Below are positions 14,573-23,623 of a stretch of 64,000 bases of DNA, one piece after another. The stretch is from JAGLOK01 sp963676355 (GTDB lineage: Bacteria > Bacillota > Clostridia > Christensenellales > UMGS416), in the NCBI GenBank assembly GCA_963676355.1, contig OY781093.1, positions 310,001 to 374,000 on the forward strand, in the 5' to 3' direction. The notes beneath the pieces are model-generated. The model saw only the letters and a list, made by a program, of their open reading frames with translations. It was not told the origin of the DNA and did no database searches. The position numbers and the translations under genes are program-made. Positions within the stretch are counted from its first letter, which is position 1; the number at the start of each line of letters is the position of its first letter.

Positions 14573-15790
14573 TTAATAATTATTTTTTATGTATGATATA
14601 AGTGCTTGTTTGTTGTTGTTTTCGGGATGCTTAATTATGTGTTTAAGCAGTTCAATTTTAATTTTTCCAATAAGCGGGGAATCTGCAACTTTTAATGTTT
14701 TTTTTATATCGTTTCCGCTTATAGCAAGAGTTTTCATGGAAATTATATAGTCTTTTTGCTGCATGTTGGAGGTGTAGTGTTCAAGAAGTGAGCACCTTCT
14801 TTCAAGCACTTCCAGTAATTCAGCTAAAAGCATACCTCTTCTGTATCCATGTTGAGCAAGAAGATCTACTGATTCCGCGTCATGAAAGTGTATATTATTG
14901 AGCAAGAACTTCACGTCGCCTCTTATGTCGCTGTTGGGACAGGTATAATACAAAGCTTTTTTAAGGTCGTCGCATTCGGATATAAAAAGAGCAACTTTTA
15001 CTTGATAACTTTTGGCATCTGTGGCTTTTAGTGCATGTTTTTTTAGTATTCCATCAAACAACGTTTGTGCAGCGTTACATTCAAACAGTACGTCCATTCC
15101 CTGCTTGATGTTTTTTTGCGAGCAGGATGAATACTTTGTATCTGAGATCAACAATTTTTCTATCTCTCTGCTTATTCTTTCTTTTGAAAGCATTTTAAGG
15201 GAGTCTTTTAAGCTTCTTGCAGATTCCATTGCAGCATCATCCGGTAAGAACATGGTTTCAGCACTAATGCGTGCCATGCGTAGTATGCGAAGTGCATCCT
15301 CGGTGAAAACTTTTTTAGGCTTTCTTGGGGTGCGCAGCACTTTTATTTCGATATCGTTTATTCCGTTAAAAAAATCGATAAGTTTTTTATTTCTTATATC
15401 GTAGTATATTGAGTTACAAGCAAAATCGCGGCGGAGTGCGTCCTCATTTATAGTGGCACTCAAAGAAACCGTATGCGGCGTGTGTGTGCCGTCTCCCCTG
15501 TAGGATTCCTTGCGGAAGGCGGTGTATTCTAGCGAAACGCCTTTGTGATTTATAATCATCGTGCCCATTGGGAGATTGCGTTGCCCGATAGTAAATGAAG
15601 GATAGCTTTCAAGCATAGAATACACTTTGTCTGGATGCATGTCTGAGCATATGTCAATATCATCTGAAACGCGGCCCATAATAGCGTCACGAACATAGCC
15701 ACCCACAATGTAGAGCGTGTGGTTTTTTTGTGCGAAGATATCGCTTAGTTCGTCCAGGAAGCCCGGGTATTTTATAACCTCATTTGCCAT
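14573..15790 (-). CDS. cca: CCA-adding tRNA nucleotidyltransferase
   Basis: 405 residues. The class II nucleotidyltransferase head is clear: IVGGYVRDAIMGR at residue 28, DDIDIC with the metal-binding Asp pair, LRRDFACNSIYYD, and the EDALRILRMARIS helix. It adds or repairs the CCA end of tRNAs. A C-terminal helical body follows. The second half is more divergent, with an HD-like region not obvious. There is no clear ribosome-binding site, and TATAAT lies nine bases upstream of the ATG (15805-15800), so this may be one of the leaderless genes of the window. A poly(A) polymerase role is the alternative for this family, but most Firmicutes have a single CCA enzyme. Confidence 0.92.
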   Translation of the reverse strand: MANEVIKYPGFLDELSDIFAQKNHTLYIVGGYVRDAIMGRVSDDIDICSDMHPDKVYSMLESYPSFTIGQRNLPMGTMIINHKGVSLEYTAFRKESYRGDGTHTPHTVSLSATINEDALRRDFACNSIYYDIRNKKLIDFFNGINDIEIKVLRTPRKPKKVFTEDALRILRMARISAETMFLPDDAAMESARSLKDSLKMLSKERISREIEKLLISDTKYSSCSQKNIKQGMDVLFECNAAQTLFDGILKKHALKATDAKSYQVKVALFISECDDLKKALYYTCPNSDIRGDVKFLLNNIHFHDAESVDLLAQHGYRRGMLLAELLEVLERRCSLLEHYTSNMQQKDYIISMKTLAISGNDIKKTLKVADSPLIGKIKIELLKHIIKHPENNNKQALISYIKNNY

Positions 15791-15799
15791 TACACATTA

Positions 15800-15805
15800 A
15801 TTATA
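15800..15805 (-). promoter_or_regulatory. -10 box close to the cca start
   Basis: Leftward TATAAT, nine bases before the ATG at 15790. No convincing -35 is visible at 16-18 bases. Confidence 0.4.
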
Positions 15806-15826
15806 TAATAAATATTGAATAAAATG

Positions 15827-15855
15827 TTGACATTATTGTCACAATGGTAAATAAT
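15827..15855 (+). promoter_or_regulatory. Promoter of the GNAT gene with overlapping dyad
   Basis: Perfect TTGACA (15827-15832), 17 bases, AATAAT (15850-15855). TGACA and TGTCA four bases apart form a small inverted repeat over the -35. Confidence 0.55.
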
Positions 15856-15880
15856 GCTTTAAAAGATTTGGGAGAGCAAT

Positions 15881-16405
15881 ATGAATTATTTTAAGAAAAT
15901 CAAAGGTGAGAACCTATATCTTTCGCCAATGAATCCAGATGACTATCTTTTATACACAAAGTGGCTAAACGATAGAGATGTTACTCAAAATCTAGGAAGT
16001 TATTCCAAAGTTATAAGCATAGCATCTGAAAAAGAGGCTATAGAGAGCATGTCCAAAGAAGGGTACAATTTTGCTATGGTTTTAAATGATGGCGACAAGC
16101 TTATAGGAAACATTAGTCTGTTTGATTTTAATCAGGTATATAGAAGCTGTGAGTTAGGGTTATTTATAGGTGAAAAAAACATGCGAGGCAATGGCTATGG
16201 AACAGAAGCCATTAAGCTCTTAGTGGAGTATGGGTTTAAAAGCTTAAACCTTAAAAATATTATGCTTACCTTGGACAGCGAAAATATCGGCGGGCATAAA
16301 TGCTATCTTAAATCTGGCTTTAAGGAATTTGGCAGACGGCATAATTGCAGATACATTGATGGCAGCTATCATGATACGATATATATGGAGATTATTAAAG
16401 AGTAG
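15881..16405 (+). CDS. GNAT N-acetyltransferase, RimJ/RimL-like
   Basis: 174 residues, single GNAT domain of the Acetyltransf_3 type. LYLSPMNPDDYLLYTKWLND opens it, then LIGNISLFDFN, the acetyl-CoA loop GEKNMRGNGYGTEAIKLLVEYGF (Q/RxxGxG/A form) near residue 105, LNLKNIMLTLDSENIGGHKCYLKSGF, and a short tail. Such enzymes acetylate ribosomal protein N-termini, other proteins or small molecules such as antibiotics; this one's substrate is unknown. GGGAGAG precedes the ATG. Single gene between divergent cca and convergent yhaM. Confidence 0.88.
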   Translation: MNYFKKIKGENLYLSPMNPDDYLLYTKWLNDRDVTQNLGSYSKVISIASEKEAIESMSKEGYNFAMVLNDGDKLIGNISLFDFNQVYRSCELGLFIGEKNMRGNGYGTEAIKLLVEYGFKSLNLKNIMLTLDSENIGGHKCYLKSGFKEFGRRHNCRYIDGSYHDTIYMEIIKE

Positions 16406-16449
16406 GAAAAAGTCAGCGGCTATATAGTGCCATTTTTTATAATAAAATT

Positions 16450-16481
16450 AAAACCCTTTGCAATTTGGCAAAGGGTTTTTT
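16450..16481. terminator. Bidirectional terminator
   Basis: AAAACCCTTTGC / GCAAAGGGTTTT, a perfect 12-bp stem with a six-base loop, between convergent genes; it ends two bases from the yhaM stop. Confidence 0.92.
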
Positions 16482-16482
16482 A

Positions 16483-17442
16483 TCAGAAAGTTTTTTTATA
16501 AACTCGTCTTTTGTGAAGTGTCCAAATAGGCTGGGAGAATTCTCCCTCATTAACATCGCTTAATGCTTTGTCAAAGTCATACATTCTTGTGTCTATCATG
16601 TCAAGATAGTGCACAAGCTCAGCTTCCGGAAACATTGGGCGTCTCGGAGAGCCAAATTCAGGCTCATAATGATGGGAAAGCAATATGTGCTGCATCATAG
16701 AAACAGCTTCTTTGTCACATTCTGCCTTCTCGCCCGCTTTTTCTATAGCTACAATGCCTTGGACAATGTGTCCTAATAAAAGCCCATCTCTGGAGTACTC
16801 TGTTGCAATTCCAGAGCTACCTGCGTTAATTTCAACAGTTTTGCAGATATCATGGAGTATAACTCCCGCATACACCAAGTCTTCATCGAGCTTAGTGTAT
16901 ATGGAAAGCAGTGCTTGAGCAGCTTTCAGCATCGTTGTTGTGTGATATAAAAGTCCTGAGCGTATTGCGTGATGATTGTGTAGCGCTGCAGGATGAAGCG
17001 GAAGATAGTCCGCATACTCCTTAAGCATCTCAATTGTGAGCTTTCTGATTCCCTCGTTTTCGATTTTCTTAAGGAAATCTTTGATGGTTTCAAGCATTTC
17101 TTCCGGCGCAAGGGGCGCAGATGGCACCATCTCGGATATTTCAACACCATCGGAATCTTCGATGTCGCGGAATTTATCCATACGGAATTGAAGAGAACCC
17201 TGCCATTCGGTTACAAGACCTTTTACTTTTATAAGATCGCCCACCTGAGGGCATTCCTCTTCAACGCTCACATCCCAAAGCTTTGCGTTGATTTCGCCTG
17301 TAGAATCAGTTAGGGTATAGTCGCCATACTTCTTGTTGTTGGAAGAAGTTTTGATGTTCATGTTCTGGACAATGCAAAATACTATAGAGTTGTCCCCTTT
17401 TTTAAGCTCTGATATTTTTTTTATTTCATCGCCTGTGCTCAT
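16483..17442 (-). CDS. yhaM: YhaM-type 3'-5' exoribonuclease (OB fold + HD domain)
   Basis: 319 residues. Residues about 8-110 form an OB-fold (DYTLTDSTGEINAKLWDV, VGDLIKVKGLVTEWQGSLQF) and residues about 150-300 an HD phosphohydrolase domain with H..LLYHTTTMLKAA, GVILHDICK and HILLSHHY. YhaM shortens RNA and single-stranded DNA ends from 3' and is widespread in Firmicutes. The start ATG overlaps the stop of the upstream LCP gene by one base (TGATG), so the two are coupled. Length and domain order fit YhaM/Cbf1 well. Confidence 0.9.
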   Translation of the reverse strand: MSTGDEIKKISELKKGDNSIVFCIVQNMNIKTSSNNKKYGDYTLTDSTGEINAKLWDVSVEEECPQVGDLIKVKGLVTEWQGSLQFRMDKFRDIEDSDGVEISEMVPSAPLAPEEMLETIKDFLKKIENEGIRKLTIEMLKEYADYLPLHPAALHNHHAIRSGLLYHTTTMLKAAQALLSIYTKLDEDLVYAGVILHDICKTVEINAGSSGIATEYSRDGLLLGHIVQGIVAIEKAGEKAECDKEAVSMMQHILLSHHYEPEFGSPRRPMFPEAELVHYLDMIDTRMYDFDKALSDVNEGEFSQPIWTLHKRRVYKKTF

Positions 17443-18644
17443 CAGTCTATTCCCAAGAAGTCATGAAGCTTGTATACTGCTTTTGATGACCATTGTATTA
17501 CGCTTGCAGCACCTCTATCACGTGTCCAAGAATCAAAACCAGGGAATGCAGCCACTTCTTCTGTAGGTTCAGCAGAGGCTTGTTCACCTTCTTGAGTGGG
17601 GGTGGGAGCGTTAGCTTGTTCATAATCAGCTTTTTTCTGTGCGTATATTGCTTTATATTCGTCGTTGGAATAAATGCCAGTGTCATCTTTCCATGCAGCC
17701 CAGAAGCTTCCTGCCGGCATTGCAAGGTCTGTTATTTCGGCATCTGCTTCCATCATTTTGTTTACTAATGTAATAATTAAAGCTTCATCCATGTTGGAAT
17801 TTACATAAGGCATTGCAAGAAATACTGATGGCGGGATAAGTGCCGTTGACTTGCTTTTAACTGAAGTCCAAGAAGCTTTTATGACTTCTCGCTGTCTTGC
17901 GTTTCGTCCGTTGTCGCCTGCCTTTTCGTTGTTTGGACCTGATGAATGACGGTCACGTGCATATGAAAGTGTAAGATATTCGTTAAATTCGTGAACGCCT
18001 TCGTTTTGAACAACACCCTGTCCAAGTATTTGTTCACCCTCTACGGAAACAGCACTTTCAGCTTTTTTCAAGTGTGCCACTTCGTATTCTTCTACGTTGA
18101 TTTTAATTGTTCCTATGACTCTCATTACCTGAGTAAATGAAACAAAGTCAACCACTGCGTAATAATCAATGTCAACACCAAAAACGGATTTCATAGTTTG
18201 CATTGCAAGCTCTGGGCCGCCTCTGTAGTGCGCATTGTTTAAGCGATATTCACCATGTCCCGGAATGTCCACAATCATATCACGCATGAATGATACGAGC
18301 TTCATTTCATTAGTTTCAAGATTGATTTGAAGTATCATTGTTGTATCATTTCGTGCCCAAGTTGTTCCTTCAAGAGCATCAAGACCAAGAAGAAGAATGT
18401 TGTATATTTTTTTGTCAGGATCAATTTCCCAATATTTAAGTCCCGCCAAAGGATCTACAGTTGCCTCTTCCTCTGTTACGGCTTCCTCAGTTACAGTTGC
18501 TTCAGCTTCTGTATTTTCAGGTGCCATGGTTGGTGTGGCGTCAGCCGCCTGTGGCTCAGTAGCATTGTTGCAAGCTGTTGCCATAAACACCATTATTACG
18601 GCAGTTAATAATATTAGAATTTTTTTGAACTTTTTGGTTCTCAT
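17442..18644 (-). CDS. LytR-CpsA-Psr (LCP) family protein
   Basis: 400 residues from the ATG at 18644 (GGAGGAAACT just before it; an in-frame GTG four codons earlier overlaps that site). The N-terminal hydrophobic segment ends at Cys25 (ATAC), so it may be a lipoprotein or a type II anchor; most LCP proteins have the latter. A Thr/Glu/Ala-rich linker leads to the LCP domain: IYNILLLGLDALEGTTWARN, TMILQINLETNEMKLVSFMRD, DIPGHGEYRLNNAHYRGG, YLTYARDRHSSG-like (YLTLSYARDRHS) with catalytic Arg residues. LCP enzymes move glycopolymers from lipid carriers to peptidoglycan. A C-terminal Glu/Thr-rich insert precedes the end. It is first in an operon with yhaM. A polysaccharide gene cluster lies 7 kb away. 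Confidence 0.9.
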   Translation of the reverse strand: MRTKKFKKILILLTAVIMVFMATACNNATEPQAADATPTMAPENTEAEATVTEEAVTEEEATVDPLAGLKYWEIDPDKKIYNILLLGLDALEGTTWARNDTTMILQINLETNEMKLVSFMRDMIVDIPGHGEYRLNNAHYRGGPELAMQTMKSVFGVDIDYYAVVDFVSFTQVMRVIGTIKINVEEYEVAHLKKAESAVSVEGEQILGQGVVQNEGVHEFNEYLTLSYARDRHSSGPNNEKAGDNGRNARQREVIKASWTSVKSKSTALIPPSVFLAMPYVNSNMDEALIITLVNKMMEADAEITDLAMPAGSFWAAWKDDTGIYSNDEYKAIYAQKKADYEQANAPTPTQEGEQASAEPTEEVAAFPGFDSWTRDRGAASVIQWSSKAVYKLHDFLGID

Positions 18645-18718
18645 AGTTTCCTCCACATTAATTACGAATTAGTTACGAATATATAAAGCGAATATTAAAC
18701 ATGTTAATAATCCATAAC

Positions 18719-18735
18719 ATTATAACACATGTGTG
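18719..18735 (-). promoter_or_regulatory. -10 region and palindrome of the LCP-yhaM operon
   Basis: Leftward TATAAT (18724-18719) directly preceded by the palindrome ACACATGTGT (18725-18734). The -35 is weak. The leader holds ATTCGTAA twice in tandem, 11 bases apart. Confidence 0.45.
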
Positions 18736-18800
18736 TTTGCTAGAAAAGTAAAAAATTGATTAACAACAATTTGTTAATAATTAGGTGATAAAAAGTCTTA

Positions 18801-18830
18801 AAAAAATAGAGAGTCGTTTATAGACTCTCT
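18801..18830 (-). terminator. Terminator of gyrBA
   Basis: AGAGAGTC / GACTCTCT, an 8-bp stem with a seven-base loop, followed leftward by a run of six T, 14 bases after the gyrA stop. Confidence 0.88.
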
Positions 18831-18843
18831 GTTTTGTGGGTTT

Positions 18844-21345
18844 TTATTCTTCTGTATTTTCGTCTTCTTCGACGACTTCTGCTTCTGTGACGTCCACTTC
18901 TTCCTCTTCGTCTTCCGGGCTTACAACTTCCGAGGCTACAACAGTATCTCCGGCACGAAGTTTCATCACAATTACGCCCTGTGTCGAGCGGCCCATCGTG
19001 GAAATATCCTCAATAGCAGTTCTTATTATAGTGCCGTCCGAAGATATCAGCATCAAGTCTTCTTCGTTATCGCACGCTTTCAAGGCAACGAGTTTTCCGG
19101 TCTTTTTGTTTACGTTCATTGCGATGACGCCAAAACCGCCTCTGTTTTGTGTGCGGTATTCTTCAAAGCTTGTGCGTTTGCCATATCCTTTTTCAGTAAC
19201 AGACAAGAGCAGAAGGTTTTCATCAACAATTCCCATGTCCACAGCTTCATCGCCTTCTCTAAGCTTTATGCCGCGAACTCCTGTAACCACTCTGTGCATT
19301 GGTCGAACATCATTTTCAGAGAAGCGTATCGCCATGCCGTCTCGTGTTCCCATATAGATGTCTTTAGTGCCATCTGTTAAAACTGCAGAAATAAGCTTAT
19401 CTTCATCGATTAAGTTTATCGCTTTTAGACCCACATTCTTTAAGTTTTCATATTCTTTAAGCGGAGTCTTTTTTATTGTTCCGTTGCGAGTTGCAAGAAC
19501 AAGGAACATGCCCTCGATATCCATATCCTTTAAGAAAGGAATTACGGTTGTTATCTTTTCGTTTGCATCAAGCTGCAACAAGTTTACTATGGCAGTGCCC
19601 TTGGCTGTGCGGCTGGCTTCTGGAATCTGCCAGCATTTTAAGCGGTGAACCCTTCCCAAGTCTGTAAAGAAATACAGCCAATCATGGGTTGATGTTACAA
19701 GTATGCGCTCAACAAAGTCTTCATTGCGCGCTGTGATGCCTTTAACACCCACACCGCCTCTGTTTTGCTGGCGATATGTGTTTGATGTTAAGCGTTTGAC
19801 GTATCCAAGGTGAGTCATGGTAACTACCATTTCCTCCTCTTGAATTAAGTCTTCCATCTCAAGGTCAGTATAATCCATCTGGATGCTTGAGCGGCGCTCA
19901 TCGGCAAACCTTTGTGATATGTCGCCCAGCTCATCTTTTATGATTCCAAACAGCAAACCTTCGTCATTTAATATTGAAGAAAGATATTCGATTGTTTCTT
20001 TGAGTTTTGCGTATTCTTCCAGCAGACGCTCTTTTTCAAGTCCAGTCAAACGCCTTAGCCGCATGTCCAGTATGGATTGAGCCTGAACTTCGCTAAGCTC
20101 AAATCTGTCCATCAAGCCTTGCTTGGCTTCTGCATCATTTTTGCTTGCACGGATAAGTTTTATAACTTCGTCAATGAAGTCTAAAGCTTTGAGCAAACCT
20201 TCTACTATGTGCGCACGTTTTTCAGCACGGTTTAGTTCGTATTGCGTTCTGCGGGTTACAACTTCTTTTTGGTGCCCTATATAATGACCAAGAACTTGCT
20301 TTAAAGATAATACTTTGGGTTCGCCGTCAACAAGAGCAAGCATGTTTATGCCAAAAGTGTCCTGAAGCTGTGTGTGCTTATATAACTGGTTTAATATTAT
20401 ATTAGAGGCTACATCGCGCTTAAGCTCTATTACTATGCGCATTCCCGTTCTATCTGATTCATCACGAATGTCGGAGATGCCTTCAATTCGTTTGTGGTTT
20501 ACAAGCTCCGCCATTTTTTCTATCAAGCGTGATTTATTGACCTGATATGGAATGGATGAAACTATTATGCGGCTTTTGCCGTTGCTCATTTCCTCTATTT
20601 CGCATTCGCCGCGCATGACGACTTTTCCGCGTCCTGTTTCGTAGGCCTGCAGTATGCCGCCTGAGCCCATGATTAGTGCGCCTGTTGGAAAATCCGGACC
20701 TTTTATGTGTTCCATAAGTTCAGGAACTGTGATATCGGGGTTATCTATCATGGCTGTAGTTGCAGCTATAACTTCATCCAGATTATGAGGGGGGATGTTT
20801 GTTGCCATACCGACAGCTATTCCGCTTGAGCCATTTACCAACAGGTTTGGGTATCTTGCGGGAAGAACAGAAGGCTGCATTTGGCTTTCGTCAAAGTTTG
20901 GAACAAAATCCACAGTGTCGCGGTCAATGTCACGCAGCATTTCAAGTGCAATCTTAGACATACGCGCTTCGGTGTATCTCATTGCTGCCGCGCCGTCGCC
21001 GTCAACCGATCCAAAGTTTCCGTGACCGTCAACCAACAGTGCGCGTGTTGAAAAGTCTTGCGCCATGCGAACCATGGCATCATATACAGCTGTGTCGCCA
21101 TGTGGGTGATATTTACCCAAAACATCGCCGACAATACGAACTGATTTTTTGTGTGGTTTGTCGGGAGACACGCCCAGCTCATGCATGGAATAAAGTATCC
21201 TGCGGTGAACAGGTTTTAATCCGTCGCGCACATCAGGCAGTGCACGTGAAACAATAGTCGCCATCGCATAGGAGATGAACGACTTTTTCATTTCATCTTC
21301 TATATTGATGGGCTTTATGGTTTGCTTATCCAAGTTGAATTCCAT
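18844..21345 (-). CDS. gyrA: DNA gyrase subunit A
   Basis: 833 residues. SFISYAMATIVSRALPDVRDGLKPVHRRIL opens the winged-helix domain; the catalytic Tyr is in AAMRYTEARMS; the quinolone-resistance region reads HPHGDTAVYDAMVRMAQ, with Thr and Asp at the E. coli 83 and 87 places, a state seen in wild-type Clostridia. The six-bladed C-terminal domain follows, with FTDLGRVHRLK-type repeats. The GyrA box, normally QRRGGKG, reads QNRGGVG near residue 525, with two changes. A highly acidic tail ends the protein. It begins 10 bases after gyrB with AGGAGA before the ATG. Type II topoisomerase, ATP-driven negative supercoiling. Confidence 0.96.
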   Translation of the reverse strand: MEFNLDKQTIKPINIEDEMKKSFISYAMATIVSRALPDVRDGLKPVHRRILYSMHELGVSPDKPHKKSVRIVGDVLGKYHPHGDTAVYDAMVRMAQDFSTRALLVDGHGNFGSVDGDGAAAMRYTEARMSKIALEMLRDIDRDTVDFVPNFDESQMQPSVLPARYPNLLVNGSSGIAVGMATNIPPHNLDEVIAATTAMIDNPDITVPELMEHIKGPDFPTGALIMGSGGILQAYETGRGKVVMRGECEIEEMSNGKSRIIVSSIPYQVNKSRLIEKMAELVNHKRIEGISDIRDESDRTGMRIVIELKRDVASNIILNQLYKHTQLQDTFGINMLALVDGEPKVLSLKQVLGHYIGHQKEVVTRRTQYELNRAEKRAHIVEGLLKALDFIDEVIKLIRASKNDAEAKQGLMDRFELSEVQAQSILDMRLRRLTGLEKERLLEEYAKLKETIEYLSSILNDEGLLFGIIKDELGDISQRFADERRSSIQMDYTDLEMEDLIQEEEMVVTMTHLGYVKRLTSNTYRQQNRGGVGVKGITARNEDFVERILVTSTHDWLYFFTDLGRVHRLKCWQIPEASRTAKGTAIVNLLQLDANEKITTVIPFLKDMDIEGMFLVLATRNGTIKKTPLKEYENLKNVGLKAINLIDEDKLISAVLTDGTKDIYMGTRDGMAIRFSENDVRPMHRVVTGVRGIKLREGDEAVDMGIVDENLLLLSVTEKGYGKRTSFEEYRTQNRGGFGVIAMNVNKKTGKLVALKACDNEEDLMLISSDGTIIRTAIEDISTMGRSTQGVIVMKLRAGDTVVASEVVSPEDEEEEVDVTEAEVVEEDENTEE

Positions 21346-21355
21346 TTATATTCTC

Positions 21356-23266
21356 CTAAACGTCAAGGTTGACAACGAGTTTTGCATTTTCTTCAATGAA
21401 TTCACGGCGTGGCTCAACATGCTCACCCATAAGAACTGAAAACATTTCTTCTGCCGCAATTGCATCATCCAAAGAAACACGAAGCATCGTGCGCGACTCA
21501 GGGTTCATCGTAGTGTCCCAAAGTTGGTCTGCATTCATTTCGCCCAAGCCTTTGTAGCGCTGTATGCTTATTCCCGTTTTGCCCAGCTCTGCAAGCAGAG
21601 TTTCAAGCTCACCGTCCGTGTAACAATAGTGCACGTTACGGCTTTTGGTTACCTTATAAAGTGGAGGTTGAGCGATGTATACATGTCCGTGCTCTAAAAG
21701 CGGACGCATAAAGCGGTAAAAGAATGTAAGAAGCAGTATGCGTATGTGAGAGCCATCTACATCGGCATCTGTCATACACACTATGCGGTGGTAGCGCAGC
21801 TTTTCAAGATCAAACTCTGAACCCATCCCGCCACCAAAGGCAGTTATCATTGCTTGGATTTCTGTGTTTCCAAGCGCTCTGTCTTGTCGTGCTTTTTCAA
21901 CATTTAATATTTTACCTCTTAGGGGAAGGATGGCTTGGAAACGTCTGTCTCGTCCCATCTTTGCGCTTCCGCCGGCACTGTCTCCCTCAACGATGAATAT
22001 TTCACATTTTGCAGGATCTTTTTCTGAGCAGTCAGAGAGTTTGCCGGGAAGTGATGCTGTCTCTAGCACGCTTTTCCTGCGTGTTAGTTCGCGTGCTTTT
22101 TTCGCAGCTTCTCTTGCCCTTGCTGCGGCAAGAGCTTTGTTCATTATAATTTTTGCTTTGTCAGGGTTTTCTTCAAAGAAGTTTGTAAGTCCCTGTGACA
22201 CCAAGGAATCTACCAGCGAACGCACAAACGAGTTGCCCAGCTTGGCTTTTGTCTGTCCTTCAAACTGAGGTTCCGGGATTTTAACTGATATTATTGCTGT
22301 GAGACCTTCTCGGACGTCATCGCCGGAAAGGTTTGTATCGCTTTCTTTTAAATAGTTGTTCTTGCGCGCATAGTCATTTATAACACGTGTTATAGCGGCT
22401 CTGAAACCGGATAGATGTGTTCCGCCTTCAGGGTTTGCAATATTGTTTGTAAATGCAAAAATTGATTCACTGTAACTTGTGGTGTATTGAAGAGCAACTT
22501 CCATTGAAGAGCCGTCTTTTTCACCGGTCAGGTAAATAGGATCATCATATAGTGGCTCTTTTGTATGGTTTAAGTATTTAACAAAGTGGGATACACCGCC
22601 TTCGTAATAAAACTTAATTTCTTTTTCCTGCTCACCGCGCTCATCTTTTAGATTTATTGTAACTCCGCTGTTTAGAAACGCCATTTCGCGCAAGCGGTGC
22701 TTTAATGTGTCGTATACAAATTCTGTTGTCTCAAAGATTTCGGCGCTTGGGAAAAACTTGATGTTTGTTCCTGTATGGCTGGCATCTCCTATAACTTTAA
22801 GTGGTTCTTTTGGAACACCGATATCGTAATGCTGGAAGTGTATTTTTCCGTTTTGCCATACTGTGACTTCAAGCCACTCAGACAAAGCGTTTACAACCGA
22901 AAGGCCAACGCCGTGCAGACCGCCGGAAACTTTATATCCGCTGCCGCCAAATTTACCACCGGCATGAAGCACTGTAAGGCACACTTCAACCGCGCTTCTG
23001 CCTTCTTTTTCATGGATTCCTGTGGGTATTCCATAGCCGTTGTCCAGCACTGAAAGAGAGCCGTCTTCGTGTATGGTGATATTTATAGTGTCGCAACGCC
23101 CTGCCATTGCTTCGTCAATGGAGTTATCCACTATTTCGTATACCAGGTGATGGAGCCCGCGTGTATCGGTGGATCCGATATACATACCGGGACGTTTTCG
23201 GACAGCCTCTAGGCCTTCCAAAACCTGAATTTGACTTTCGTCATACAAATTCTTGTTTTCGTTCAT
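21356..23266 (-). CDS. gyrB: DNA gyrase subunit B
   Basis: 636 residues, the usual short Gram-positive length. The GHKL ATPase shows YIVDNSIDEAMAG-like text (YEIVDNSIDEAMAGRCD), LDNGYGIPTGIH, HAGGKFGGSGYKVSGGLHGVG and GGTHLSGF; the TOPRIM part has FIVEGDSAGGSAKMGRDR with EGDSA, and MTDADVDGSHIRILLLTFF. QRYKGLGEMNADQLWDTTM is near the end. It pairs with GyrA. gyrB is first, transcribed from a promoter about 280 bases upstream, leaving a long structured leader. GAAAGGAAG precedes the ATG. Confidence 0.97.
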   Translation of the reverse strand: MNENKNLYDESQIQVLEGLEAVRKRPGMYIGSTDTRGLHHLVYEIVDNSIDEAMAGRCDTINITIHEDGSLSVLDNGYGIPTGIHEKEGRSAVEVCLTVLHAGGKFGGSGYKVSGGLHGVGLSVVNALSEWLEVTVWQNGKIHFQHYDIGVPKEPLKVIGDASHTGTNIKFFPSAEIFETTEFVYDTLKHRLREMAFLNSGVTINLKDERGEQEKEIKFYYEGGVSHFVKYLNHTKEPLYDDPIYLTGEKDGSSMEVALQYTTSYSESIFAFTNNIANPEGGTHLSGFRAAITRVINDYARKNNYLKESDTNLSGDDVREGLTAIISVKIPEPQFEGQTKAKLGNSFVRSLVDSLVSQGLTNFFEENPDKAKIIMNKALAAARAREAAKKARELTRRKSVLETASLPGKLSDCSEKDPAKCEIFIVEGDSAGGSAKMGRDRRFQAILPLRGKILNVEKARQDRALGNTEIQAMITAFGGGMGSEFDLEKLRYHRIVCMTDADVDGSHIRILLLTFFYRFMRPLLEHGHVYIAQPPLYKVTKSRNVHYCYTDGELETLLAELGKTGISIQRYKGLGEMNADQLWDTTMNPESRTMLRVSLDDAIAAEEMFSVLMGEHVEPRREFIEENAKLVVNLDV

Positions 23267-23536
23267 TTATGTGTCTTCCTTTCAAAAGGGAATAAAAAGT
23301 CACTATAATCATAAACTAATTATTTTATGTAAGGTGAAAAGCTAAGCGCTTAGATTAAAAGATACAAGGCTTTTTTGATTGTCTCATGCGTTATTATCGG
23401 ACACGCCAAGTTGCGCACTTATCGCCGTAGACAATTAAACTACGGCGATAATGTTAAACTTATTTATAAGTTTTATATGTCTTTTGCCGAGCATTAAAAT
23501 ATATGCTTTCCACACTAAAATCCCTTTATTATAACC
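23267..23536 (-). other. Long structured leader of gyrB, no coding capacity seen
   Basis: About 270 bases from the predicted transcription start to gyrB. It contains a perfect 12-bp hairpin (TTATCGCCGTAG at 23419-23430, complement at 23440-23451, nine-base loop) with no T-run, and the 12-base palindrome CTAAGCGCTTAG at 23342-23353. I see no ORF, terminator, known riboswitch or DnaA boxes. Confidence 0.6.
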
Positions 23537-23542
23537 TTACTT

Positions 23543-23571
23543 ATTATACACTAAAAAAGCCTATTTTACAA
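23543..23571 (-). promoter_or_regulatory. Promoter of gyrBA
   Basis: Leftward TTGTAA (23571-23566), 17 bases, perfect TATAAT (23548-23543). Same hexamers and spacing as the gap promoter. Confidence 0.75.
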
Positions 23572-23598
23572 ATTTCAAAGACGTGTATTAGAGCCGCA

Positions 23599-23620
23599 GA
23601 AAAAAGTGATTGGGCAATCA
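23599..23620 (-). terminator. Weak terminator after the ParB-like/GNAT gene
   Basis: TGATTGCCCAATCA (stem of 5-6 bp) followed leftward by CTTTTTT, three bases after the stop codon. Confidence 0.55.
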
Positions 23621-23623
23621 ATT

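Noticed and set aside
18645..18656. GTG start of the LCP gene four codons upstream of the chosen ATG
   Set aside because: The GTG lies inside the GGAGG ribosome site of the ATG at 18644.
23419..23451. 12-bp perfect hairpin upstream of gyrB as a terminator
   Set aside because: No T-run on either side; treated as leader structure instead.
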